This document shows, one piece after another, positions 1-6,520 of a DNA stretch of 8,162 nt. The DNA comes from Planctomycetota bacterium. GTDB taxonomy: Bacteria > Planctomycetota > Phycisphaerae > UBA1845 > PWPN01. Location of the stretch: assembly GCA_020346805.1 (NCBI GenBank), contig CP070790.1, positions 826,950 through 835,111 on the forward strand. Reading direction: 5' to 3'. A model generated the notes under the pieces. It was not told where the DNA came from and searched no databases. It saw nothing but the letters and a program-made list of their open reading frames with translations. A program made the translations under genes and the position numbers. Each line of letters begins with the position of its first letter. Within the stretch, counting starts at the first letter, position 1.

Positions 1-166
1 AAGATTGGCGGAGAACGAACGCAGCCTGGAACAAATCCTGCGAACCGATTTCGTGGGTGATATCTACAATGGTAGCCTTGGGGTTGATTTGCAGAATCAT
101 TCCCTTCATGACTGCAACATAATGATCGCGGGTGCCAAAATCAGTCATTAAAGTAATGATAGGCAT
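1..166 (-). CDS. SAM hydroxide adenosyltransferase (DUF62 family), N-terminal part, cut by window edge
   Basis: Only the first 55 codons are present; the gene continues past the left edge. The N-terminus begins MPIITLMTDFGTRDHYVAVM and continues with a segment holding INPKATIVDITHEI. This matches the start of the DUF62 family, with its TDFG motif (Asp9 here) and the D-x-T-H motif (Asp36, His39). Family members cleave S-adenosylmethionine, most often by adding hydroxide to give adenosine and methionine; the halogenases SalL and FlA are relatives. A hydrolase is the likely role here, but the specificity residues further on are not visible. The ATG at 164-166 is preceded by a purine-rich GAGAAAGG that can serve as ribosome binding site. 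A promoter and a foldable leader lie just upstream. Family assignment is from recognised motifs. Confidence 0.85.
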   Translation of the reverse strand, partial: MPIITLMTDFGTRDHYVAVMKGMILQINPKATIVDITHEIGSQDLFQAAFVLRQS

Positions 167-187
167 CTTTGGCCTTTCTCGATATGC

Positions 188-254
188 GTTGGACAAATGC
201 CGCTTGTTATCAGCGTCATAATCCGAGGATTTTTCTCAAACGAAATTGTCCAAC
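188..254 (-). promoter_or_regulatory. Candidate structured 5' leader (three-way junction) of the SAM hydroxide adenosyltransferase gene
   Basis: Seen directly: a perfect 9-bp inverted repeat, GTTGGACAA on the minus strand at 246-254 and TTGTCCAAC at 188-196. Inside it are two smaller helices. One is AATC/GATT (228-231 with 220-223) around a CUCG loop. The other is AUG-A-CGCU/AGCG-G-CAU (212-219 with 197-204), seven pairs with one A-G mismatch around a 7-base loop. The helices abut each other with no spare bases except a 14-base joint at 232-245. The predicted transcription start (about 255) falls exactly at the outer helix, and the helix ends about 8 bases before the purine-rich ribosome binding site. 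It matches no riboswitch class I recognise. A regulatory role is inference. Confidence 0.3.
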
Positions 255-261
255 AGCCGTT

Positions 262-291
262 ATTATATAGGATGTTTCAAAACATAATCAA
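262..291 (-). promoter_or_regulatory. Sigma-70-type promoter for the SAM hydroxide adenosyltransferase gene
   Basis: Read on the minus strand, TTGATT (286-291) is followed after 18 bases by a perfect TATAAT (262-267). Transcription would start near position 255, giving a leader of about 89 bases before the ATG at 166. The consensus -10 and the correct orientation in front of a real gene support it. The -35 matches four of six positions. Whether this clade uses the E. coli-like consensus is assumed. Confidence 0.55.
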
Positions 292-490
292 TTAAAATCC
301 AACAGCATCATTCGTTGCCTTATGCCGATTCCAGTCGATCGGCGGTAAAGGCATAGAGGTGCTCGTCGAACTTTCCGACGACAAGGGCATTTATCAGTAA
401 CCGCGGGCAATACGAGAAGAAGCTGTATTTTAGCACCGTCAGTATTGTTGGCATTGTGATCTTCGAATATCACGCCAATCGTTTTGCCTT
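292..490. other. Intergenic stretch downstream of gpmI, no confident gene
   Basis: This stretch lies between gpmI and the promoter of the next gene. It holds a hairpin just after gpmI (448-478) and two short open frames on the minus strand. One spans 288-473 (61 codons, GTG start); the other is a 44-residue ATG frame spanning 320-454. The shorter frame ends in ALVVGKFDEHLYAFTADRLE, which reads like protein rather than random translation, but neither frame has a ribosome binding site or a family match I recognise. A decayed gene remnant is possible. I see no RNA gene here. Confidence 0.4.
448..478 (-). terminator. Hairpin just after gpmI, possible transcript end
   Basis: An interrupted 10-bp stem is visible: TTGGC (448-452) pairs with GCCAA (474-478), and GTGAT (456-460) pairs with ATCAC (469-473). 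There is a 3-base bulge at 453-455 and an 8-base loop. It starts 12 bases past the gpmI stop codon, the right place for a transcript end or 3' stabilising structure. No run of U follows on the minus strand, so it is not a classical intrinsic terminator. Confidence 0.3.
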
Positions 491-2104
491 TTAAGGTAAC
501 AGCGATTTGCCGGTCATCTCCGCCGGTTGATCGATGCCCATCATTTCAAGAAATGTCGGTATGATGTCGGCCAGCGTTCCGCCGCTCCGCAGCTTCACGT
601 TTTTGAACCGATCATCCACCAAAATAAATTCCACATCATAAGTGGTGTGTGCGGTATGCGGCCCGTTATTTTGGGGATCAACCATCAGTTCACAGTTGCC
701 ATGATCGGAGGTAACGATTAAAGCCCCGCCTTTGATCAGTACCGCATCAACCACCTTGCCCACACATTCGTCAACCGTCTCCACTGCCTTGACGGCCGCA
801 GGCTTCGAACCGGTGTGGCCGACCATATCACAGTTGGCGTAGTTCATGATAATCACATCGTACTTGTCGGATGCGATTCGCTCCAGCACTTCTGCCGTAA
901 CTTCATAGGCGGACATCTCCGGTTTCTCGTCGTAGGTTTTCACTTCGCGAGGCGAGGGGATCAATTTGCGTTCTTCACCTTCGAATGGTTGATCACGATA
1001 ATCGTTGAAGAAAAAGGTTACGTGAGGATATTTTTCAGTCTCGGCACAGCGGAAGCTCTTTATTCCCAATTTGCCGATATATTCACCAAAAATATTTTTC
1101 ATGGGTGGAGGTTTTGGAAAGGCAACTTTGATGGGCAGGCCTTTCTCATATTCGGTCATGCCTACATAGTAAAGATTATCCAATTTTCGCCCACGATCGA
1201 AACCGCTTTTGGGAACTTCTTTCCACTCGTCATCCGGTAATACAAACGACTTGCTGATTTCGCGTGGCCGATCGCCGCGGTAATTAAAGAAGATAAATGC
1301 ATCGCCCGACTTGACCAGTTGTGCCCGCTCTACTTTGCCCTCAGGTGCTATGCTGGTGGGCAGGATGAATTCATCGCCTATTTGGCTGTTACTGGTCGGG
1401 TTATGGTAGTAATCCTGAACCGCCTGAGCGGCGCTATTGGCCACTAGGTCCGCACCGGCGGTCAACATTTTGTAAGCCTCAAATACACGATCCCAGCGGT
1501 TGTCGCGATCCATGGCATAAAATCGGCCCACCACACTGGCCACTCGCCCCATGCCAATCTCCCTCAATTTTGCCTCCAGTTGTTCGATGAATCCTTTACC
1601 GCTGTCCGGCGGGGTATCCCGGCCGTCCATAATGGCGTGGACAAAAAAGCGCCTGCCGTCAAAACCTGCTTGCTTGCCCATCTCGGCCACCGAATACGCA
1701 TGATCCAGATCGCTATGTACCCTGCCGTCGGAGAACAGGCCCATCAGATGTACCGATCCACCTGTCGCTTTAGCGTGCTCGAAGGCTCCAAGTAAAACCT
1801 CGTTCTTGAAGAATGAGCCATCTCGGATAGTCCTGGTGATCCGCATTATCTCCTGATTGACGATTCTGCCCGCACCGATATTCTGGTGGCCAACCTCACT
1901 GTTGCCCATCACGCCGACCGGTAGACCGACTTGCTCACCTGAGACATGAATTAAGGTATTGGGATATTCGGCTAGCAGTTGATCGGTGTTCGGTGTGTTA
2001 GCCAAATAGACGGCGTTGTTTTTATTTGACTTGGGATCGGGATTATGCCCCCATCCGTCACGAATTATTAAAACCATCGGTCGTTTAGGCAGTTTTGGTG
2101 GCAT
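491..2104 (-). CDS. gpmI: 2,3-bisphosphoglycerate-independent phosphoglycerate mutase
   Basis: Interconverts 3- and 2-phosphoglycerate in glycolysis and gluconeogenesis through a phosphoserine intermediate, using two metal ions; cytoplasmic. The 537-residue product is slightly longer than the usual 510-515. Visible motifs: RDGWG (Asp16, metal); MGNSEVGH with the phosphoryl-accepting Ser69; GRVHS (His130); MDGRDTPP (Arg162, Asp163); VGRFYAMDRDNRWDR at about 192-206; NYRGDRPRE (Arg276, Arg279); ETEKYPHVTFFFN (Lys358); NCDMVGH (Asp426, His430); SDHGN (Asp467, His468); and HTAHTT (His486). All expected metal and catalytic residues appear present, so the enzyme should be active. The start ATG has a GGAG ten bases upstream. 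It is transcribed divergently from azoR across a 291-bp gap that holds only a short CCGCTC-CAT-GAGCGG hairpin (2162-2176). Confidence 0.97.
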   Translation of the reverse strand: MPPKLPKRPMVLIIRDGWGHNPDPKSNKNNAVYLANTPNTDQLLAEYPNTLIHVSGEQVGLPVGVMGNSEVGHQNIGAGRIVNQEIMRITRTIRDGSFFKNEVLLGAFEHAKATGGSVHLMGLFSDGRVHSDLDHAYSVAEMGKQAGFDGRRFFVHAIMDGRDTPPDSGKGFIEQLEAKLREIGMGRVASVVGRFYAMDRDNRWDRVFEAYKMLTAGADLVANSAAQAVQDYYHNPTSNSQIGDEFILPTSIAPEGKVERAQLVKSGDAFIFFNYRGDRPREISKSFVLPDDEWKEVPKSGFDRGRKLDNLYYVGMTEYEKGLPIKVAFPKPPPMKNIFGEYIGKLGIKSFRCAETEKYPHVTFFFNDYRDQPFEGEERKLIPSPREVKTYDEKPEMSAYEVTAEVLERIASDKYDVIIMNYANCDMVGHTGSKPAAVKAVETVDECVGKVVDAVLIKGGALIVTSDHGNCELMVDPQNNGPHTAHTTYDVEFILVDDRFKNVKLRSGGTLADIIPTFLEMMGIDQPAEMTGKSLLP

Positions 2105-2395
2105 ATACGCTGAACTCCAAAGCTAATAGACATCTACTTCTTACCAGGCCTGATATTCGATCCGCTCCATGAGCGGGAATCCAACATATTCTGCGAGCCT
2201 GCCTCTGAGGTCAACCCCACTTAGCTCCTGATTCGATTAGATATTTCTTGTATGCCTTCAATCTTTCCGGGAAAAGTATGACTTTTTTGTGGTCGAACTT
2301 CCAGGGGCCTGCCTAAAATCAGCTTGAAGAACTCTCTATATATTCTTCGTATTCTTCAGGATAGTACCGAAACCGTCTTTTGGGGAGCCCCGACC

Positions 2396-3025
2396 GTGCC
2401 GAAGCTGCTGTACATTGAATCCTCACCGCGCAAGGATCGCTCTACATCCATCAGTGTGGCCCATGAATTCATAGACGCTTACCGCAAATCTCGCCCCAGG
2501 GATCGAGTGGAAACTTTGGACCTCTGGAATTATGACCTGCCTGAATTCAACGGCCAGATTATTAACGCTAAATACGCCATCCTGCACGGTTTGGATCATA
2601 CCCCCGAACAGGCAAAGGCCTGGCAGCGAGTGGTCGAGGTGTTCCAGTACTTTAATTCGGCTGACAAATATCTGTTCGGCGTACCCATGTGGAACTTCGG
2701 CATACCCTACAGACTCAAACAATTTATCGATGTAATCACCCAGCCCGGCCTGGCATTTAGCTTCTCGCCTTCGGAAGGTTACAAAGGGCTGGTCATTGGC
2801 AAGCCGGCCGTTGTAATCTATGCCCGCGGTGGAGAATATAAAAGCGGATCGGGCTCCGGCGTTTACGATTATCAAATACCCTACCTGGAAACCCTTTTGG
2901 CTTATATCGGCTTTACCGATATCCGCAGTATCATCGTTGAGCCTACCTTGTCTGAACCCGAAAAAATCGACCGGGTAAAAGCCTCGGCCAAAGAACGAGC
3001 CGCAAATATTGCCCGGACTTTCTGA
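2396..3025 (+). CDS. azoR: FMN-dependent NADH-azoreductase family flavoprotein
   Basis: Flavodoxin-like FMN enzyme of the AzoR/acyl-carrier-protein phosphodiesterase-like family. Relatives reduce azo compounds and quinones by two-electron transfer from NAD(P)H in the cytoplasm. From the GTG start the product has 209 residues, close to the usual ~200. The N-terminus MPKLLYIESSPRKDRSTS carries the FMN-phosphate-binding Ser-rich loop (Ser9-Ser18). PMWNFGIPYRLKQFID (97-112) is the family's flavin-contact segment, and YARGG (142-146) is the second flavin loop. I chose the GTG at 2396 because GGGGAG sits 8 bases upstream and the protein then begins right at the first beta strand. An in-frame TTG at 2324 would add 24 unrelated residues and has no such site. 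Physiological substrate unknown; quinone reduction is as likely as azo reduction. Confidence 0.85.
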   Translation: MPKLLYIESSPRKDRSTSISVAHEFIDAYRKSRPRDRVETLDLWNYDLPEFNGQIINAKYAILHGLDHTPEQAKAWQRVVEVFQYFNSADKYLFGVPMWNFGIPYRLKQFIDVITQPGLAFSFSPSEGYKGLVIGKPAVVIYARGGEYKSGSGSGVYDYQIPYLETLLAYIGFTDIRSIIVEPTLSEPEKIDRVKASAKERAANIARTF

Positions 3026-3044
3026 AAAGTGATCAGAGCTGACC

Positions 3045-3590
3045 TTACTTCGGGGTTTTAACCACCACCCATTCACCGGTTGGTCTGCGTTCCAGGATTA
3101 CAAATTTTCGATTTTTTTTGCGGGTGATTTCGATTCCCTGCTTGTCAATCTGCAGAATGATCCGTTTACGTGTGGCCAAGGGCAGATGGCTTACATGAAT
3201 TCGGATTTGTTTGACGTTTTGCGTATCTACATAGAAACGGTTTTGTTCTGGAAACGTTCCATCTGCGGTGGCTGGTGTATCAGGATCGGCTAATTCAACA
3301 ATCTTCAGCCAGCCGGGCTGTTTGTCGTCGGGCGAGCGGACATGGAGTTTGACGGGGTAGGGAGGTTTTGAATCATATGTGGATGCCGGCTGGGTGGCTG
3401 CCGGTTTGGTGGCCGTTGGTTTAGTAGCCGCTGGCTTGGTAGCAGGTGGTTGGATGATCACCGGTGTTTCGGCCGGTTGGCTTTTAACCGGTTGTTGTTG
3501 TCCCTGTTTGGAACAGCCGGCACTCACCGCCAATAATGCCGTTGCCATGATACAGATTACGTTTTGTTTATTAAATGCATACTTAGCCAT
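3045..3590 (-). CDS. Hypothetical lipoprotein with Pro/Thr/Lys repeat linker
   Basis: I do not recognise the family. The 181-residue product starts with a lipoprotein signal peptide: a basic n-region (Lys3, Lys8), a hydrophobic stretch VICIMATALLAVSA, then AGC with Cys26 as the probable lipidated residue. Residues 33-70 form a low-complexity linker with repeated ATKPA units. Residues 78-181 look like a compact beta-rich domain with the basic run RKRIILQIDKQG and a Lys/Arg-rich patch (TRKKNRK), ending VVVKTPK. It is likely membrane-anchored and facing the periplasm. The ATG at 3588-3590 has AGGAG six bases upstream. A second in-frame ATG at 3633-3635 has an even stronger GGGAGG, but would give a 40-residue signal peptide. 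It converges with azoR, only 19 bp separating the stop codons, and is divergent from hslV. Confidence 0.75.
   Translation of the reverse strand: MAKYAFNKQNVICIMATALLAVSAGCSKQGQQQPVKSQPAETPVIIQPPATKPAATKPTATKPAATQPASTYDSKPPYPVKLHVRSPDDKQPGWLKIVELADPDTPATADGTFPEQNRFYVDTQNVKQIRIHVSHLPLATRKRIILQIDKQGIEITRKKNRKFVILERRPTGEWVVVKTPK
3384..3443 (-). repeat. Four imperfect 15-bp tandem repeats coding ATKPA-type units
   Basis: Residues 50-69 of the lipoprotein read ATKPA ATKPT ATKPA ATQPA, encoded by four 15-base units that differ mainly at third positions. The unit forms the flexible linker between lipid anchor and folded domain. Such repeats can change copy number by slippage; the third-position differences suggest this array is not freshly expanded. 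Confidence 0.8.
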
Positions 3591-3756
3591 GATATGCTCC
3601 TGACTCGGGACTTTGCCCAACCAGCCGACAGTCATGATAAGCTTCCTCCCTATTTGACGCGAATACCCTCCTTCAGGTTGCGGAAAATCGCTGATTTTGC
3701 TACCGTCAATCACTAGAAATCGGATTGAAAAGGCCAATTGATGGAGTTGACGAGCG

Positions 3757-4302
3757 ATGTCTGCCAATAACCGTATTATTCATAGCACGACCATATTGTC
3801 CGTTCGCCGGGATGGTCAGACCGCCATAGGCGGTGACGGGCAGGTAACCCTGGGCGAGACGGCCGTCAAGCACGACACCAACAAAATCCGTCGGTTATGC
3901 GACGGCAAGGTGCTCTGCGGGTTTGCCGGTTCCGCCGCCGACGCCTTCGCCTTGTTGGAGCGTTTTGAGGGCAAGCTGGAGCAGTACAAGGGTAACATCC
4001 GCCGGGCGGCCATCGAATTGGCCAAGGACTGGCGGACCGACCGTGTGCTCCGCCGGCTGGAATCGTTACTGGCTACCGTCGACAAGGAACGATCACTGAT
4101 CATCGGTGGAAGCGGCGATGTAATCGAGCCGACGGACGGGGTCATCGGCATCGGCTCCGGGGGCATGTATGCCGCCGCCGCCGCCCGAGCCCTGTTAAAG
4201 CACTCGTCGCTGAATGCAGCGGATATTGTAAAAGAATCTCTGCTCATTACTGCAGGTATATGTATTTACACTAATGATCAGATTACTATCGAGATCCTCT
4301 AA
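3757..4302 (+). CDS. hslV: ATP-dependent protease subunit HslV (peptidase)
   Basis: Threonine peptidase of the HslVU (ClpQY) complex, which degrades unfolded or regulatory proteins in the cytoplasm; HslV forms the double-hexamer chamber. The 181-residue product contains [12 protein letters not shown], so Thr11 is the expected catalytic N-terminus after removal of a 10-residue leader. Asp27 (in GGDGQVTLG) and Lys43 (in NKIRRL) correspond to the conserved Asp17 and Lys33 of the mature E. coli enzyme. [26 protein letters not shown] and ICIYTND are further family signatures. The ATG has a GGAG ten bases upstream. hslU follows 80 bp downstream on the same strand. A weak promoter candidate, TTGCCC-17-GATAAG, lies at 3613-3641 in the divergent gap. 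The family-required residues all seem present. Confidence 0.97.
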   Translation: MSANNRIIHSTTILSVRRDGQTAIGGDGQVTLGETAVKHDTNKIRRLCDGKVLCGFAGSAADAFALLERFEGKLEQYKGNIRRAAIELAKDWRTDRVLRRLESLLATVDKERSLIIGGSGDVIEPTDGVIGIGSGGMYAAAAARALLKHSSLNAADIVKESLLITAGICIYTNDQITIEIL

Positions 4303-4382
4303 GTCTTTGTGAGTGGAATGTAAGGTGATAAAGTTGAGAGAATGGTAATATTTTGTTTTTTTGAATTATCAGCGTTTGTATT

Positions 4383-5729
4383 ATGAAAGAACTGACCCCC
4401 AAACAGATTGTTGAAGAATTGGATAAATACATCATCGGCCAGGACGATGCCAAAAGGGCCGTTGCCGTTGCCGTTCGCAATCGTTGGCGCCGCCAGCAAT
4501 TGCCCGAAGCCATGCGGCCGGAAGTCGGCCCCAAGAACATTATGATGATGGGTCCCACCGGTGTAGGCAAAACCGAGATTGCCAGGCGCCTGGCCAAGCT
4601 GGTTAACGCCCCCTTTGTGAAAGTCGAGGCTACCAAGTACACCGAAGTAGGTTATCACGGCCGAGATGTCGAGAGTATGATCCGCGATCTGCTCGACCTG
4701 GCCATTCATATGGTACGCGAGGAGCAGACCGAAGTAGTTCGCCAGCAGGCCGAACGCGTGGCCGAAGAACGCCTGCTGGATGCCTTGCTGCCCCGCGGCG
4801 AGCACGATCCCGGTATCGAAGATCCCACCAGTGAAACCGCCCAACAGAGGCATCGTACCCGGGAAAAATTTCGCCAGCGGCTGCGTGACGGCGAATTCGA
4901 CGACCGAGACGTGGAAATCGTTTCCGAAGAAAAAGCCGTTCCCGTCGGCATGATGGCCACCATCGGAATGGATCAAATCGATCCCGAGGTGCAAAACTTT
5001 TTCGAAAAGCTGATTCCCCAACAGTCTAAAAACCGGCGTATGCCCGTCCGCGAGGCCCGCAAAGTACTGTTTCAGCAGGCTTGCGATCAATTAATCGATC
5101 GCGAAAAAGTAACTGAGATGGCCATTGCCCGTACGGAGAACACCGGCATAATTTTTCTTGACGAGCTGGATAAGATCGCCACCCCGACCTCCAGCACCCA
5201 CGGCCCCGACGTTTCCCGCCAGGGCGTACAGCGCGATTTATTACCCATCATCGAAGGCTCGACGGTTAATACGCGACATGGTGTGGTCAGGACGGATCAT
5301 ATTCTCTTTATTGCCGCCGGGGCGTTCCATACCAGTAAACCTTCCGATTTGATGCCCGAGTTGCAGGGCCGAATTCCCATCAGGGTGGAATTGGGCGACC
5401 TGTCCAAGGACGATTTCGTGCGCATTTTAACCCAGCCGCAGAACGCCCTCACCCGCCAGCACGTGGCCTTGATGGCCACCGAGGGATTGAAAGTGGCATT
5501 CACCCCGGAGGCCGTCGAAGCCATGGCTGAAATTGCCTATCAGGTAAACCGCAATACCTTGAACATCGGGGCCCGCCGTTTGTACACCATTATGGAAAAA
5601 GTGCTCGAGGAAATATCCTTTGAAGCGCCCGATCGCTCCGGCGAAAAGGTAACCATCGATGCCGATATCGTCCACAATCGGCTAAAAAACATCTACGAAG
5701 ACGAAGACGTCAGCCGATTTATTCTTTGA
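4383..5729 (+). CDS. hslU: ATP-dependent unfoldase HslU (AAA+ ATPase subunit)
   Basis: Hexameric AAA+ unfoldase that feeds substrates to HslV. It has 448 residues, near the usual ~443. Visible in order: LTPKQIVEELDKYIIGQD; Walker A GPTGVGKT (57-64); pore loop GYHG (90-93); the family-specific intermediate domain (about 110-240, charged and helical); Walker B IIFLDE (256-261); sensor 1 AAGAFH (311-316); the LQGR arginine finger (Arg330); sensor 2 IGARRL (Arg398); and the C-terminal DVSRFIL tail, which in relatives docks into HslV to activate it. The pore loop is normally GYVG, so His92 is unusual. A stop codon at 4362-4364 in the same frame and the family alignment both fix the ATG at 4383, yet no Shine-Dalgarno sequence precedes it. 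It probably shares a transcript with hslV. Confidence 0.97.
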   Translation: MKELTPKQIVEELDKYIIGQDDAKRAVAVAVRNRWRRQQLPEAMRPEVGPKNIMMMGPTGVGKTEIARRLAKLVNAPFVKVEATKYTEVGYHGRDVESMIRDLLDLAIHMVREEQTEVVRQQAERVAEERLLDALLPRGEHDPGIEDPTSETAQQRHRTREKFRQRLRDGEFDDRDVEIVSEEKAVPVGMMATIGMDQIDPEVQNFFEKLIPQQSKNRRMPVREARKVLFQQACDQLIDREKVTEMAIARTENTGIIFLDELDKIATPTSSTHGPDVSRQGVQRDLLPIIEGSTVNTRHGVVRTDHILFIAAGAFHTSKPSDLMPELQGRIPIRVELGDLSKDDFVRILTQPQNALTRQHVALMATEGLKVAFTPEAVEAMAEIAYQVNRNTLNIGARRLYTIMEKVLEEISFEAPDRSGEKVTIDADIVHNRLKNIYEDEDVSRFIL

Positions 5730-5775
5730 CCGTAAAGATATAGAGCATCAAATATTGACTGATTTGAGCCGGATG

Positions 5776-5801
5776 CGGCATGGTTCTTGCCGGTGTTGTT
5801 T
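5776..5801 (+). terminator. Weak intrinsic-terminator-like hairpin after hslU
   Basis: CGGCA (5776-5780) and TGCCG (5788-5792) can pair around a 7-base loop, followed by the T-rich GTGTTGTTT. It lies 47 bases after the hslU stop. The stem is short and the T run is broken, so termination would be partial at best. Confidence 0.3.
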
Positions 5802-5826
5802 ATTGCGGTTCAATCCCGGTTATAAT
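5796..5826 (+). promoter_or_regulatory. Promoter candidate for the UPF0316 gene
   Basis: A perfect TATAAT (5821-5826) lies 27 bases before the ATG at 5854. The best -35 at a usable distance is TTGTTT (5796-5801), with a long 19-base spacer. The -10 is convincing, the -35 is not; an extended or activator-dependent promoter is possible. Confidence 0.4.
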
Positions 5827-5853
5827 TATCGATTTGAATAATGGATTGAATTT

Positions 5854-6432
5854 ATGACTCTCTTCATGCAATGGCTGGATATGCACCCGTTATTTTGGCC
5901 GTTGTTTATTTTCACGGCCCGGATCCTTGACGTATCCATAGGTACGCTTCGTACTATCTTTGTTATTCGTGGTAGTCATGTACTGGCACCTTTACTTGGC
6001 TTTATCGAAGTTATTATCTGGGTGCTTGCCATTACGGGTGTGCTGACCCATTTGGATCATTGGTATAATATCTTGGCTTATGCCGCCGGTTTTGCCACCG
6101 GCAATGCGGTAGGTATTCTGATGGAAAAGAAGCTGGCCATCGGCATGCAGGCGATCAGGCTTATTTCCTGCACCAGGAGTGCCGCCGTTGCCTCCGGCTT
6201 GCGACTGGCGGGTTATCGGGTCACCGAAGTCAAAGGGCACGGATATAAGAGTGAAATATCACTCTCCTTTGTTGTGGTTCCGCGCAGAGATACGCCTATG
6301 GTGCTGAAGGTGGCTCAAAGTATTGATCCGGAGGTCTTCAGTACGGTGGAGGACATACGATCGACCAACCTGCACGACTACCGCAGCCCGGTGCCGCCCA
6401 CCGGATGGAGAAGCATCTTCAAGCGAAAATAG
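5854..6432 (+). CDS. UPF0316 / DUF2179 family membrane protein
   Basis: Integral inner-membrane protein of the UPF0316 family; the biochemical function is not established. The 192-residue product has three hydrophobic segments at about 13-31, 43-63 and 72-90. These carry the family signatures ARILDVSIGTLR (22-33), LLGFIEVIIWVLAI (47-60) and AYAAGFATGNAVGILMEKK (75-93). Residues about 98-175 form the soluble C-terminal domain of DUF2179 type, expected in the cytoplasm, followed by a basic tail (FKRK). DUF2179 domains also occur in YitT-type membrane proteins and are thought to be regulatory, which is an inference from family knowledge. The ATG start has only a weak GGA eight bases upstream but matches the family N-terminus. 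The gene converges with a lipoprotein gene 88 bp away; I see no clear terminator in that gap. Confidence 0.9.
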   Translation: MTLFMQWLDMHPLFWPLFIFTARILDVSIGTLRTIFVIRGSHVLAPLLGFIEVIIWVLAITGVLTHLDHWYNILAYAAGFATGNAVGILMEKKLAIGMQAIRLISCTRSAAVASGLRLAGYRVTEVKGHGYKSEISLSFVVVPRRDTPMVLKVAQSIDPEVFSTVEDIRSTNLHDYRSPVPPTGWRSIFKRK

Positions 6433-6520
6433 ATTCGTTGGACAGATACAACCCCCGACAAACAAATTTGCACCAGATTATTGTTCCCGTTTGATATTCT
6501 GCTGGTATTTCTGCGATTAT

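Noticed and set aside
197..219. Hammerhead-ribozyme-like CUGAUAA in the DUF62 leader
   Set aside because: The core would need CUGANGA with GAAA and a cleavage triplet in the right helices; these are not present in the correct arrangement.
815..1240. 141-codon plus-strand frame inside gpmI
   Set aside because: Antisense shadow of gpmI with no ribosome binding site or recognisable domain.
2161..2177. CCGCTC-CAT-GAGCGG hairpin in the gpmI/azoR gap as terminator or operator
   Set aside because: The stem is short with no T run, and nothing ties it to either promoter; probably chance.
2324..2395. Longer azoR start at TTG 2324
   Set aside because: The extra 24 residues do not fit the family, and the GTG at 2396 has a GGGGAG at ideal spacing.
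3636..3767. Extension of the first lipoprotein gene to 3767, overlapping hslV
   Set aside because: The added residues would bury the signal peptide inside the protein and overlap the hslV start; the frame is open but unused.
4299..5090. 263-codon open frame antisense to hslU
   Set aside because: It lies fully opposite a well-conserved gene, matches no family, and is explained by codon bias of hslU; the same applies to the frame opposite azoR at 2423-3076.
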